Part shown: one piece after another, positions 12,561 through 22,795 of the stretch
How positions within the stretch are numbered: the stretch's first letter is position 1
Layout of the letters: the number at the start of each line of letters is the position of its first letter
From: Larus michahellis
Taxonomy: Eukaryota > Chordata > Aves > Charadriiformes > Laridae
Length of the DNA: 64,000 bases
NCBI RefSeq assembly: GCF_964199755.1
Contig: NC_133913.1
Span: 8,658,201-8,722,200, forward strand
Direction: 5' to 3'
Made by a program: the position numbers and the translations under genes
The notes under the pieces: generated by a model
Database searches by the model: none
What the model was told of the DNA's origin: nothing
The model's input: the letters and a program-made list of their open reading frames with translations, nothing else

Positions 12561-13560
12561 AGAGATTGTGCATGCAGTAGTCCTTGGACCAGTCCGAACA
12601 GAACGGGACATTAAAAATGTGCTCTACACTGCAGCCGGGGACAATGGCCCTACCTGGAGCCTCTGGCAGAAGGCACCAGGGAAGACTCGAGGTCGACCCC
12701 TACGATTCTGGAGTCAAGGATACAAAGGCTCCGAGGCCAACTATACCCCAACTGAGAAAGAAATCTTGACAGCATATGAAGGAGTTAGAGCTGCTTCAGA
12801 GGTAACTGGTACCGAAGCACAGCTCCTCCTGGGACCCCAATGACCAGTGCTGGGCTGGGTGTTCAAGGGTAGAGTTCCTTCTATTCATCATGCCACTGAT
12901 GCTACCTGGAGTTAAGTGGGTTGCCCTAATTACACAGCGAGCTCAAACAGGAAACCCAAATCATCGAGGAATCGTAGAAGTGATCACAAACTGGCACAAA
13001 GGCAAAGACTTTGGAATGCCACCAGAGGAGGTGGTGATTTGCGCTGAGTAAGCCCCACCTTATAATGAACCCTTAGATAATGAGAAACTGTATGCCTTGT
13101 TCACTGATGTGTCTTGGCGTATTGTGGGAAAGCATCAAAACTGGAAAGCTGCTGTGTGGAGTCCTACACAACGAGTAGCAGAATCTGCTGAAGGACAAGG
13201 TGAATCGAGTCAATTTGCAGAGCTAAAAGCTGTCCAGCTGGCTCTAGGCATTGCTGAATGAGAAAAGTGGCCAATGCTCCATATCTATACTGACTCATGG
13301 ATGGTGGCCAACACTCTATGGGGGTGGTTAAAGCAGTGGATGCTTCCAACTGGCAGCACAAAGGTAAATCTATTTGGGCTGCCAACTTGTGACAAGATAT
13401 TGCTGGCCAGCTAGGGAAACTAGTCATAAAGGTAAGTCATGAAGATGCCCACATATCCATGAGTTGGGCTACTGAGGAAGATAGAAACAATCAGCAAGTG
13501 GATCAGGCTGCTAAGATTTTCCAGATACATTTGGGCTGGGAACATAAAGGTGGACTGTTT
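12561..13560 (+). pseudogene. ERV connection and RNase H region of pol
   Basis: A connection domain (12568-12843; SEANYTPTEKEILTAYEG block) is followed by an RNase H domain. The three acidic positions of RNase H are present in a common frame: D at 13106 (FTDVSW), E at 13220 (FAELKAV) and D at 13292 (YTDSWMVA). In-frame stops lie near 12841 and 13259, and a frameshift separates this region from the integrase. It is non-functional, but the domain identity is clear from residue spacing. Confidence 0.78.
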
Positions 13561-14401
13561 TTAGCTCAGTGGACCCATGACACTTCAGGTCATCAAGGAA
13601 GGGATGCAACATATAAATGGGTCCTTGACTGAAGGGTGGATTTAACCATGGACACTATTGTGCAGGTTATCCATGACTGTGAAACATGCACCAAAATCAA
13701 GCACGCTAAAAGGTTAAAACCTTTGTGGTATGAGGGACGATGGTTAAAATGTAAGCATGGGGAGGCCTGGCAAATTGACTACATCACACTCCCTCAAACC
13801 CACCAGGGTAAGCACTACGTGCTTACTATGGTAGAAGCAAGCATTGGATGGTTGGAAACCTAGGCCATGCCCCATGCTACTGCCTGGAATACCATCCTGG
13901 ATCTTGAAAGGCAACTCTTGTGGTGACATGGTACTCCAGAAAGAATTGAGTCAGACAACGGGACTCATTTTAAATACAGTCTTGTAAGTAATTGGTCCAA
14001 AGAACATGACATTGAGTGGGTATATCACATCCTCTATCATGCACCAGCCTCAGGGAAAATTGAACAATACAATATATTGGTAAAAAGTACCCTGAAGGCA
14101 ATCAGTGGTGGAAGTTTTAAAAATTGGGACAAGCATTTAGCACAAGCTCCCTGGTTAGTTAACACCAGGGGATCTATCAATACAGCTGGTCCTGCTCATT
14201 CAGACTTGTAGAATGGTGCATGAAAGGAATATGTTGGGGAAAACTGTTTGGGTTTTTCCTGCCTCAGGCAAAGGCAAACCCATTCATGAGACTGTTTTTG
14301 CTCAAGCATCTGTATGTACTTGGTGGGTGACGCTGGACAATGGAGAAATTCAGTGTATACCTCAAGGAAATTTAACCCTTGGTGAGAATACTCAATCCTG
14401 A
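13561..14401 (+). pseudogene. ERV integrase region of pol
   Basis: A zinc finger of H-H-C-C type is readable (H at 13576 and 13591, C at 13678 and 13687), followed in the same frame by catalytic D at 13777 (QIDYITLP), D at 13954 (ESDNGTHF) and E at 14062 (GKIEQYN). The last two are 36 codons apart, the D,D35E spacing of retroviral integrases. A C-terminal domain with a GKTVWVFPAS block sits in a different frame (14213-14401). In-frame stops at about 13630, 13861, 13924 and 14209 kill the gene. No env follows. Confidence 0.85.
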
Positions 14402-14563
14402 GTCTGCTATAATAGATGAAATTCTGCAATTATGAACAAAATAGACTTAATGAACTTTTGTGTATAAAGATAAATCATAAACGACTGATCTGTGTATATA
14501 TATGTATATATTTGATGGATAAGAAGTATTAGTGATCTGAGCATGATGCAAATGGTATGGAAT

Positions 14564-14970
14564 AAGGGGTGGAATGTCCTGGTTTGGGGTGGAGCAGAGA
14601 CAACTTTCTGTTCAGTTCCCATCCATTACTGAGTCCGGTCTGGAACTTCCCCAGTGCCTGCTGGGGAGATCTCCCTGGGAGTTTGATACTTCCTTGGAGC
14701 GAGAGGTGGGGGAGAGAATCTGTCACCTTGTCATTGGCCAGCCTGGCCCAAACTGTAACACCTGCTTATCATACTTCTGATTAATAACATGAGAAATAAC
14801 TGATACTTCTGGAAAAAGGGGGGATAATAATACAACAGCTGGATAATTGTTACTCTTGGCAGAAAAAACCCAGAAACAAAAGAAGGACAGCATCTTGTCA
14901 TTGTCAGAAAGTGCTGAAACACATAAAATAGAAGTAGTTTGAGGAAACCTTTGATTTGTAACCTTTTGGG
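14564..14970 (+). repeat. Polypurine tract and 3' LTR of the ERV
   Basis: A purine-rich tract (aaggggtggaa, 14564-14574) is followed directly by TGTCCTGGTTTGGGGTGG at 14575, the expected layout of a 3' LTR start. The first roughly 25 nt resemble the start of the solo LTR at 22220 (tatactggttttggctggg). The right end is not clear: no standard ...CA terminus is obvious before the CR1 sequence that begins at 14971, so the LTR may be truncated or shorter than given. Confidence 0.6.
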
Positions 14971-15467
14971 TACCTCAATATAAGAAGGCCATCAAACTAT
15001 TGGAGTGTGTGCAGAGGAGGATGACCAAGATGGTGAAAGGCCTTGCGGACAAGATTTATGAGGAGTGGCTGAGGTCACTTGGCTTGTTCAGTTTGGAGAA
15101 GAGAAGGCTGAGGGGTAACCTCATCGCAGTCTACAACTTCCTCAAGGGGGGCAGTGGAGAGGGAGGTGCTGATCTCCTCTCTCTGGTGACCAGCAATAAG
15201 ACGCGAGAAAATGGAATTAGGCTGTGTCAGAGGAGGTTCAGATTGGACATTAGGAAAAGGTTCTTCATGGAGAGGGTGGTCAGTCACTAGGACAGGCTCC
15301 CCAGGGAAGTGGCCATGGCACCAACCCTATCAGAGTTCAAGGAGCGTCCAGACAAAGCTCTTAGTCATATGATTTAGTGTTAGGTAGTTTTGCGAGGAGC
15401 AGGGAGTTGGACTCGACGATCATTATAGGTCCCTTCCAACTTGAGATATTCTGATTCTATGGTTCTA
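14971..15467 (+). pseudogene. CR1 3' end, likely last segment of copy A
   Basis: It starts at codons for PQYKKAIK, then [35 protein letters not shown] and the terminal LSEF block, followed by the 3' UTR (gagttggactcgacgatc ... aggtcccttccaac) and the octamer tail (gattctatggttctatg). It begins at the part of the CR1 protein where copy A segment 3 stops at 9935. The simplest reading is that the ERV sits inside copy A. The overlap of about 14 nt between the two edges is diverged, so it is not a clean target duplication. Confidence 0.7.
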
Positions 15468-16560
15468 TGAAATGAGATTTAACTTTTTCTAAAACATGAA
15501 TTCAATAGCAAGATAAAATGCAAAATGGAATTCAACCTCAGCCCTGGGTCCTTTCTCTAATCTTGGTTTCAAAGGCCACCGAAGGCTGCCAGTTCCTTTG
15601 GGATTCCCAGAGAATACTACCTGTAACATGAAGCCTCCTTCACCATTAATACCTATTTTTATGTTGTCAAAATGTGATTAAAGTGTTGCAAAGGCCTGTT
15701 TCTTATTGAAGGCTGAGATATCATAACATCACAGGTTTCTTACCATCACCAATGTTAATAAAATGTTTAATAATGTGAGTTTACAAAAAGATTGCCATTA
15801 TATGACCTCTTTACTTTTAAAAAAATTATTAAATTATTCCTTGCATGTGTATTATGTTTATTCCCCTCACTTTTTACCAATCTATTGTGTGTATGACCAG
15901 TGACTCCTATCTTAGATGTATTTGGGATGTTAGAAAGATTGACTCTGTTGTTAAATAGATGCTAAGATGATTGGAAACATTTAACTGTATGACTGTACAA
16001 CAACCTCTGAGCTTCAGCTGTGCCATTCTTCTGTCTGCAGACATTTATTTAAACACTGTTAGCAGCTGCAGAAGGTCACTACAGCAGAGAACACTTTGGC
16101 CCTTCAGGGGTCATTACAAGAAATGAGGACTCCAATTGAAAAGTTGTGAGCATCCTTGTTGCAGTTGTAACTAGAGTCACTGATACTCCCCAGGCTGGTC
16201 TTTATAGATGCAATCACTTAATAAGGGTCTTGATCTGGCCAAAGCCTATAATAGAATTAAATGTCAAATGATACTCTCCTGGTGCATTTCCTGTGATATG
16301 AGTAATGCTCAGTCACTCACAATGTTTTCAATTGGTATCTCTAGCCAGGAAGTTTTGGGGTAGAGGCAGATTCTCCAGTTTCATGTCTAAAAATCTGAAA
16401 TATTCCAAAAATAGCAGTTCAGAGGTGGAATTTCTGATCATAGTATAGTATTAATGAAAAAAAAAAAAATTGTTCCTTCTACATCACTTAATTGAAGTGG
16501 CTATATTAGTCACATTTAGAAACCCAGGGTCCTTCTGTTGTTAATGCAATGAGACATACA
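15468..16560. other. AT-rich spacer
   Basis: No gene is recognised. The region lies between a CR1 tail (left) and the tail of the near-intact minus-strand CR1 (right). An A-run lies at 16456-16468. Confidence 0.55.
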
Positions 16561-16651
16561 TAGAATCATAGAATCATAGAATTGTTGAGGTTGGAAGGGA
16601 CCTTTAAGATCATCGAGTCCAACCTTTAGCCTACCCTGACAAGAGCCACTT

Positions 16652-19600
16652 CTAAACCATGTCCCTCAGTGCCCCATCTACCCTTTTTTTAAACACCTCC
16701 AGGGATGGTGAATCCACCACCTCCCTGGGCAGCCTATTCCAATGTTTAATAACCCTTTCAGTGAAAAAATGTCTCCTAATATCTAATCTAAACCTCCCCT
16801 GATGTAACTTGAACCCGTTTCCCCTCGTCCTATCACTTGTCACCAGGGAGAAGAGGTCAGCCCCCATCTCTCTACAACCTCCTTTCAGGTAGTTGTAGAG
16901 GGTGATAAGGTCTCCCCTCAGCCTCCTCTTCTCCAGGCTAAACAACCCCAGCTCCCTCAGTCGTTCTTCATAAGGTTTGTCCTCCAGACCCCTCACCAGC
17001 TTTGTAGCCCTTCTCTGGACACACTCCAACACCTCAATGTCCCTCTTGTAGCGAGGGGCCCAAAACTGAACGCAGTACTCGAGGTGGGGCCTCACCAGTG
17101 CCGAGTACAGGGGGATGATCACTTCCCTAGTCCGGCTCACCACACTATTCCTGATACAGGCTAGGATGCTGTTGGCCTTCTTGGCCACCTGGGCACACTG
17201 CTGGCTCATATTCAGCCAGCTGTCAACCAACACTCCCAAGTCCTTTTCTGTCGAGCTGCTTTCAAGCCATTCTGCCCCAATCCTGTAGCGCTGCATGGGG
17301 TTGGTGTGACCCAAGTGCAGGACCCGGCACTTGGCCTTGTTGAACCTCATACCACTGGCCTCAGCCCATCGGTCCAGCCTGTCCAGATCCCTCTGCAGAG
17401 CCAACCTACCCTCAAGCAGATCAACACGCCCGCCCAGTTTAGTGTCATCTGTGAACTTACTGAGGGTGCATTCAATCCCTTCATCCAGATCATTGATAAA
17501 GATATTAAAGAGAACCGGCCCCAGCACCGAACCCTGGGGGACACCACTTGTGACTGGATACCAACTGGATTTAACTCCATTTACCACCACTCTCTGGGCA
17601 CGGCCATCCAGCCAGTTTTTTACCCTGCGAAGAGTACACCTGTCCAGGCCATGAGCAGCCAGTTTCTCCAGGAGAATGCTGTGGGAAAGTGTGTCAAAAG
17701 CTTTGCAAAAATCCAAGTAGATAACATCCACAGCTTTTCCCTCATCCACTAAGTGGGTCACCTTATCATAGAAGGATATTAGGTTTGATAGGCATGACCT
17801 GCCCTTCACAAACCCATGCTGACTGGGCCTGATCACCCTGTTCTCCTGCATGTGCCGTGTAATGGCACTGAGGAGGATCTGTTCCATGACCTTCCCAGGC
17901 ACCGAGGTCAGACTGACTGGCCTGTAGTTCCCCGGATCCTCCTTCCGGCCCTTCTTGTGGATGGGTGTCACATTTGCTAACCTCCAGTCAGCTGGGACCT
18001 CCCCGGTCGTCCAGGACTGCTCATAAATGATACCAAGTGGCCTGGCGAGCACCTCCGCCAGCTCTTTCAATACCCTTGGGTGGATCCCATCCGGCCCCAT
18101 AGATTTGTGCACCTCCAGGTGCTGAAGCAGGTCCCTCACCATTTCCCTTTGGATTAGAGGGGCTTCATTCTGCTCCCTATCCCTGTCTTCTAGTTCAGGG
18201 GTCTGGGTGCTCAGGGAACAACTGGTCCTACTGCTGAAGAGTGAGGCAAAGACTGCATTAAGTACCTCAGCCTTTTCCTCATCCTTGGTCACTATGTTGC
18301 CGGCCCCATCTACTAGAGGACAGAGATAATCCTTAGTCCTCTTCCTATTGCTAATATATTTATAGAAGCTTTTTTTGTTGTCCTTGACAACAGAAGCCAG
18401 GTTTAGCTCCAGCTGGGCTTTGGCCCTCCTGATTTTTTCCCTACATAGCTTCACTACCTCTTTGTAGTCCTCTTGAGTGGCCTGCCCTTCCTTCCAGAGG
18501 CCATAGATCCTCTTTTTTTCCCTACGTTGCAACACCAGCTCCCTGTTTAGCCAGGCCGGCCTTTTTCCCCGATGGCTTGTCTTCTGGCACATGGGGACAG
18601 CCTGCTACTGCGCCTTTAAGACTTCCTTCTTGAAAATCATCCAGGCTTCCTGGGCTCCTTTGCCCTGGAGGACTGCCTCCCAGGGGACTTTGTCAACCAG
18701 GCTCCTGAAAAGCCCAAAGTCCGCCCTCCAGAAGTCCAAGGTAGCAGTTCTGCTGACCCCTCTCCTTGCTTCTCACAGAATCGAAAACTCTATCATTTCA
18801 TGGTCACTGTTCCCAAGACAGCCTCCAACCTTCACATCCCCCACAAGACCTTCCCTATTTACAAACAACAGATCCAGCAGGGCACCTTCCCTAGTTGGCT
18901 CTCTCACTAGCTGCGTCAGGAAGTTATCCCCAGCACATTCCAGGAACCTTCTAGACTGTTCCCTCCCTGCTGTATTGTATTCCCAGCAGATGTCCGGCAA
19001 ATTGAAGTCCCCCACGAGGACAAGAGCTCGCGATCTTGAGACTTCTCCCAGCTGTTTATAGAATATTTCATCTGCCTCCTCATCCTGATTGGGCGGTCTA
19101 TAACAGACTCCTACTACGATATCCGCCTTGTTAGCCCTGCCCCTGATTCTTACCCATAAACACTCAACCCCATTATCACCATCATTAAGTTCAAAGCATT
19201 CATAACACTCCTTAACATACAGGGCCACACCCCCGCCTCTCCTTGCTTGCCTATCCTTCCTGAAGAGCCTATAGGCATCCATGGCAGCACTATAGCTATG
19301 TGAGTCACCCCACCACGTTTCTGTGATGGCGACTACATCATAGTTTCCCTGCTGCACGATGGCCTCCAGCTCGTCCTGCTTATTCCCCATGCTGCGTGCA
19401 TTAGTGTAGATGCACTTCAGTTGGGTTAATTGTCCTACCACTTTCTTGGGGGGACAGGCCCTGATTTGCACCTGGTCATTCTCGGACACTACTGTAGTTA
19501 CCAAATTATCACTACTCCTTGTGTCTATGCTGCCACACAATTCACTATCCCCCACCATCGCTGAGGCAGGCTGCAAGACCCTGCTATCACTTATACCCAT

Positions 19601-19663
19601 GAGCACTGCTATGTTGCTCCCAGGCACCGCTTTTGTGATCCTGGTTTCGTCCCCATCCTCCAT
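16652..19663 (-). pseudogene. CR1 ORF2: endonuclease plus reverse transcriptase (two nonsense codons)
   Basis: This would encode a protein of about 1,000 residues for target-primed reverse transcription. The N-terminal APE-like endonuclease shows TNARSMGN, TETWW, VCYRPP, GDFNLPDICW and SDHEM blocks. The RT shows [53 protein letters not shown] and the catalytic DD; the box reads FTDD where related copies have FADD. The C-terminal CR1 domain is complete. The only breaks I find are TGA at 18775-18773 (the inner copy has a codon for another residue there; a CGA to TGA change fits) and TAG at 18607-18605. Both are in one unbroken frame. The ATG at 19663 was chosen because it lies 5 nt after the ORF1 stop. 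Confidence 0.9.
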
Positions 19664-19668
19664 CAAAC

Positions 19669-20745
19669 CTAGTTTAAAGCCTTATGGATAAGCCCTGCTA
19701 ATTCTTGTCCCAGTCTCTTTCTTCCCCTTCGGGTTAGGCTTCCCCCGCCTGATGCCAGCATGCCTGGTTTCCTGTAGATCAGCCCATGTTCAAAAAAGCC
19801 AAAGTCCTGCCGGACGCACCAGTCGCGGAGCCAGGAGTTAATTTGCTGGCTCCTCCTATTTATCCCCTTGTCTACCCCTGCAAATGGTGGGATAGAGGAG
19901 AACACTATTTGTGCTCCCGATCCCTTAACCAGCCGTCCCAGGGCCCTAAAGTCATTCTTCATTGCCCTCAGACTTCTGGTACCTACTTCGTCACTGCCTA
20001 CCTGAAATATCAGTAGCGGATAGTAATCTGATGACTGGACCAGGGAAGGGAGTTTCCTCCGTATGTCCTTAATTCTGGCCCCAGGGAGGCAGCTGACTTC
20101 CCTGTGGGATGGGTCCGGTCTACAGATAGGACCCTCTGTTCCTCTCAGAAGGGAGTCACCTACTACAATAACCCTTCTTTCTTTCTTTGTTGAGGACGTC
20201 CTGAGGCGTGGGGGTGAGTGACGAGCACTGTGCATTTCACTGGATGGATCAGCTCCTCCATCCTCAATCGCCTGGTCCTCAATTTCCAGAGCCTCATACC
20301 TATTACGTAAGGGCAGTTGGGATGGTGAGGGGGGCCGTGAGAGGTTTCGCTTACCTCTCCGAGGAGGGATCTGACACCACTCCCCCTTATCCCTTGAGTC
20401 CTCTCCTTCTGCCTGGTGACAGGAGGGAAGTGGGTCATCCACTTCTGATAGAGCCTCTTCCTGCTGCCTTTGCCTCAGGGTATGGCTCCACCAATCTATT
20501 TCGTTTTCACAGTTCCTAATACTTCTTAACCTTTCTACCTCTTCCTTCAGTTCAACCACCTTCCTGAGCAGATCATTTACTTGATCGCACCGTATGCACA
20601 CAGTGTCTCTGGATCCCTGTGGGAGCAGTGCCAGACTCAGGCATTCATTACAGCCCGAGACCTGCACAGCCACATGCTTGCAGAGGAGCTCAGTCTGAGT
20701 TCCCATGTTTTTCCTCGCAGAAGCTTTTGACTGTTTTTCGGCCAT
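19669..20745 (-). CDS. CR1 ORF1 protein (zinc-finger-like, coiled-coil, SGNH esterase-like)
   Basis: An intact frame of 358 codons from the first ATG at 20745; the frame is open 25 codons further upstream but without an ATG. Domains: a C-x2-C ... C-x2-C cluster (residues 32-35 and 50-53), a charged, probably coiled-coil stretch (about 56-90), a basic and proline-rich linker, then an SGNH/GDSL-type domain with GDSL at 196-199, a PGARIKDI block at 219-226 and GSDE at 250-253. The C-terminal catalytic Asp-x-x-His position reads SGGGSL (332-337), so the Asp and His are missing although the nucleophile motif is kept. CR1 ORF1 proteins are thought to bind RNA/membrane during retrotransposition. It is a transposon protein, not a host gene. 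Confidence 0.88.
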   Translation of the reverse strand: MAEKQSKASARKNMGTQTELLCKHVAVQVSGCNECLSLALLPQGSRDTVCIRCDQVNDLLRKVVELKEEVERLRSIRNCENEIDWWSHTLRQRQQEEALSEVDDPLPSCHQAEGEDSRDKGEWCQIPPRRGKRNLSRPPSPSQLPLRNRYEALEIEDQAIEDGGADPSSEMHSARHSPPRLRTSSTKKERRVIVVGDSLLRGTEGPICRPDPSHREVSCLPGARIKDIRRKLPSLVQSSDYYPLLIFQVGSDEVGTRSLRAMKNDFRALGRLVKGSGAQIVFSSIPPFAGVDKGINRRSQQINSWLRDWCVRQDFGFFEHGLIYRKPGMLASGGGSLTRRGRKRLGQELAGLIHKALN

Positions 20746-21245
20746 GTTCTTTTCTCGTACCGGGAGATGGAGGATCTCTGCTCTTTGCTTCCCTCGTGCC
20801 CTGAGCCGGTGCCCTTGCACGCCGATGTTCCTCTGCTTGTGGTTGCCCAGCTTCTGCTTACCTTAGACTCAAGGCTTCCAGTGACCCACCGTACGAAATG
20901 CTGCTCCTTGTTCGTTCGCTCGCACTGCGGTGCCGCCCTGGGAGACCCACGTAGGCTACCCGCGTGCTGGGTGCGCAGCGGCCGGCCGCTGCGCTCCGGG
21001 ACCGCCCGTTTAGAGCTGCCGCGTGTGACGCTGACTCCGCCCCTGCCGCGTCAGCAGCCCGCCCCCGAGCTGCCGGTTTCGGCACGAGCTAGCCGCCTTT
21101 CCTGGCTACAAGAGCCCTCGAAAGAGCCCTCAAAAGAGCCCTTTGCCGGCCTTATCCGCCGCGATCCCCTTCCCCAGTGAGGCCTTACCTGCACTGAAGC
21201 TGGTCTCCACGGCGTCTCCCAAAGACTCTCCCAAAGACTCTTCTC
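20746..21245 (-). promoter_or_regulatory. CpG-rich 5' UTR and internal promoter region of CR1 element 1
   Basis: Sharply more GC- and CpG-rich than the flanks. It contains two short direct-repeat arrays: three copies of a gagccct-aaa-type unit at 21111-21141 and two copies of an 11-12 nt unit (ctcccaaagact) at about 21215-21240. In LINEs the 5' UTR carries the internal RNA polymerase II promoter. That function is inferred from position and composition; no specific factor site was identified. Confidence 0.6.
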
Positions 21246-22219
21246 ATAGAAGTTAGAGCTGCAGTACCTGCAGATTTCAGATACACATGGGGACACCACC
21301 CTGCGCCCACCCCAATCATGCATATTACCTCTTGTCATGTGTTAGGTGGTACTGTAGCTTTTGTTCTGGGGCTAACAGCAGTACATGTATTCTCAGTACC
21401 ATAGTCTCAGAGGTGTCAGTTTCCGTTGGGAAACACTAGTACTATTCTTGTAATAAAAAAAAGATTTGGGATTAGTTTGGTGGCAAGAATTCAGCATGAA
21501 ATGCCCTTAATACTTTCTTTCTAATGTTCCCAGTAAGGCAATGGCATAGACCTGTGCCCTCTAGGCCAATTCAAAAACTACGTGATGATTCCCCTTTTAT
21601 AAGAGATCAAGACAGTTACTGATTGGACTCTACTTGTATCTTTTATGTCTAATTGTTGCAGTTTACATCCTTATCATCCTTGCACTCATCATTATCATAC
21701 CCATGGAAGCCATTTTGTACTTAATAAACAAAGATTTGTCATTCATTTTTGACAGGACAGTGCATCTGTTAACCCCTCTCCACACCACACTTAATCTGAT
21801 ATAAAGAAGTCAATCATTTCAGTCCCAACTTGAATGAGACTCACTTTTATGAATGATTTAGCAGAGTCAGTCTTTATTCATTTATCCAAAGCAAGGAATG
21901 TTCCAGAGAGTCTTACATAAGGTTTGCTAAAAACTAAAGCTAGTGAAGTTTTTCCAGCAGCAGGGAGCCTTCCAGGATCAGGCAAACAATTTCAGTGTAA
22001 GAGGTGAGTGCTGCAAATGCTTATGTCTTAGGTGTGGTGAGATTTATTATATTTTCATCCTCAGCCACTGTACACTTTCTGCAGACAAGGACACCGTCTC
22101 CCCTGCACCAGCCTCAGAGAAGCCAATAATTCCACCCAGCATTCCCTGTAGCCTGATGCTTGGAGGGCTGCATCCTCCCTTGGAAGCTTGGTCTCAGTAA
22201 GACCTCTGCAGTTCCAAGG
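21246..22219. other. spacer, no gene recognised
   Basis: No known family is visible in any frame. It lies between the 5' end of CR1 element 1 and the left edge of the solo LTR at 22220. Confidence 0.5.
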
Positions 22220-22795
22220 TATACTGGTTTTGGCTGGGATAGAGTTAATTTTCCTCACAATAGCTCATATGGTGACATATTTTGGATTTGTAACCACAAC
22301 AGTATTGATAATACACCAATGTTTTAGCTATTGCTGAGCATCACACAGCGTCAAGGCCTTTTCTGCTTCTCACCAGGACCATGCTGGAGGTGCACAAGAA
22401 GTTGGGAGTGCACACAGTTGGGACAGCTGACCCACCCTAACCAAAGGAATATTCCATACCATAAGACATCCTGCTCAGCAATAAAAGCTAGGAGAAAAAA
22501 AGAGGAAGGGGGGACATTCGGAGTTACGGTATTTGTCGTCCCAAGTAATTGTTAGGTATGATGAAGCCCTGCTTTCTTGGAAAGGTCTAAGCATCTGCCT
22601 GCTAATGAGAAGTTGTGAATGAATTCCTTATTTTGCTTTGCTTGTGTGTGCAGCTTTTGCTTTAGCTATTAAACTGTTTTTATCTCAACCCATGAGTTTC
22701 TCTTAGCCTTCTGATTCTTTCCCCCATCCTGCTAATGGAGGAGTGAGCAAGCAGCTGTTTAGGGCTTAGCTGCCTACCAGGGTTAAACCACAACA
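22220..22795 (+). repeat. Solo LTR of an avian endogenous retrovirus (copy 1)
   Basis: Begins tatactggttttggctggg and ends ggttaaaccacaaca, and aligns along its length with the second copy at 43758-44349. An internal ATAAAAGC (22481-22488) could be the TATA element and ATTAAA (22668-22673) the polyadenylation signal. The flanks caagg (22215-22219) and caaga (22796-22800) fit a 5-nt target duplication with one change. No viral genes lie beside it, so it is the product of LTR-LTR recombination. Confidence 0.75.

Larger units (their letters stand above)
9936..14970 (+). mobile_element. Endogenous retrovirus remnant, gag-pro-pol with one LTR
   Basis: A decayed provirus-like element: a putative gag region, a protease with its DTGA motif, RT with YIDD, RNase H, an integrase with an H-H-C-C finger and D,D35E spacing, a polypurine tract and a 3' LTR. 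No second LTR is visible between 9936 and 10280 and no env gene lies between the integrase and the LTR. Stop codons and frameshifts in every domain make it non-functional. The LTR start resembles those of the two solo LTRs in this window, so I place it in the same avian lineage, probably ERVL-like (class assignment is inference). Confidence 0.85.
16561..21245 (-). mobile_element. Near full-length CR1 LINE (element 1)
   Basis: Read on the minus strand it has all parts of a CR1: a GC/CpG-rich 5' UTR (about 21245-20746), ORF1 (20745-19669), ORF2 (19663-16652) and a short 3' UTR with the conserved ggttggactcgatgatc region and an octamer tail at 16561-16590. Only two nonsense codons interrupt ORF2 and no frameshift is seen, making this the best preserved element of the window and probably a recent insertion. 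It is closely related to the inner element at 29.3-33.8 kb; the 5' leaders (ggagaccagcttcagtgcag versus ggagaccagctccagtgcag) and ORFs align directly. The exact 5' end is uncertain by some tens of bases. Confidence 0.93.

Noticed and set aside
17306-20519. Plus-strand frames of up to 148 codons over CR1 element 1
   Set aside because: They lie opposite the ORF1 and ORF2 coding strand and have no family features.
22481-22488. ATAAAAGC in the solo LTR as a polyadenylation signal
   Set aside because: The downstream ATTAAA at 22668 is better placed for polyadenylation, so the upstream site is more likely TATA-like; neither is proven.
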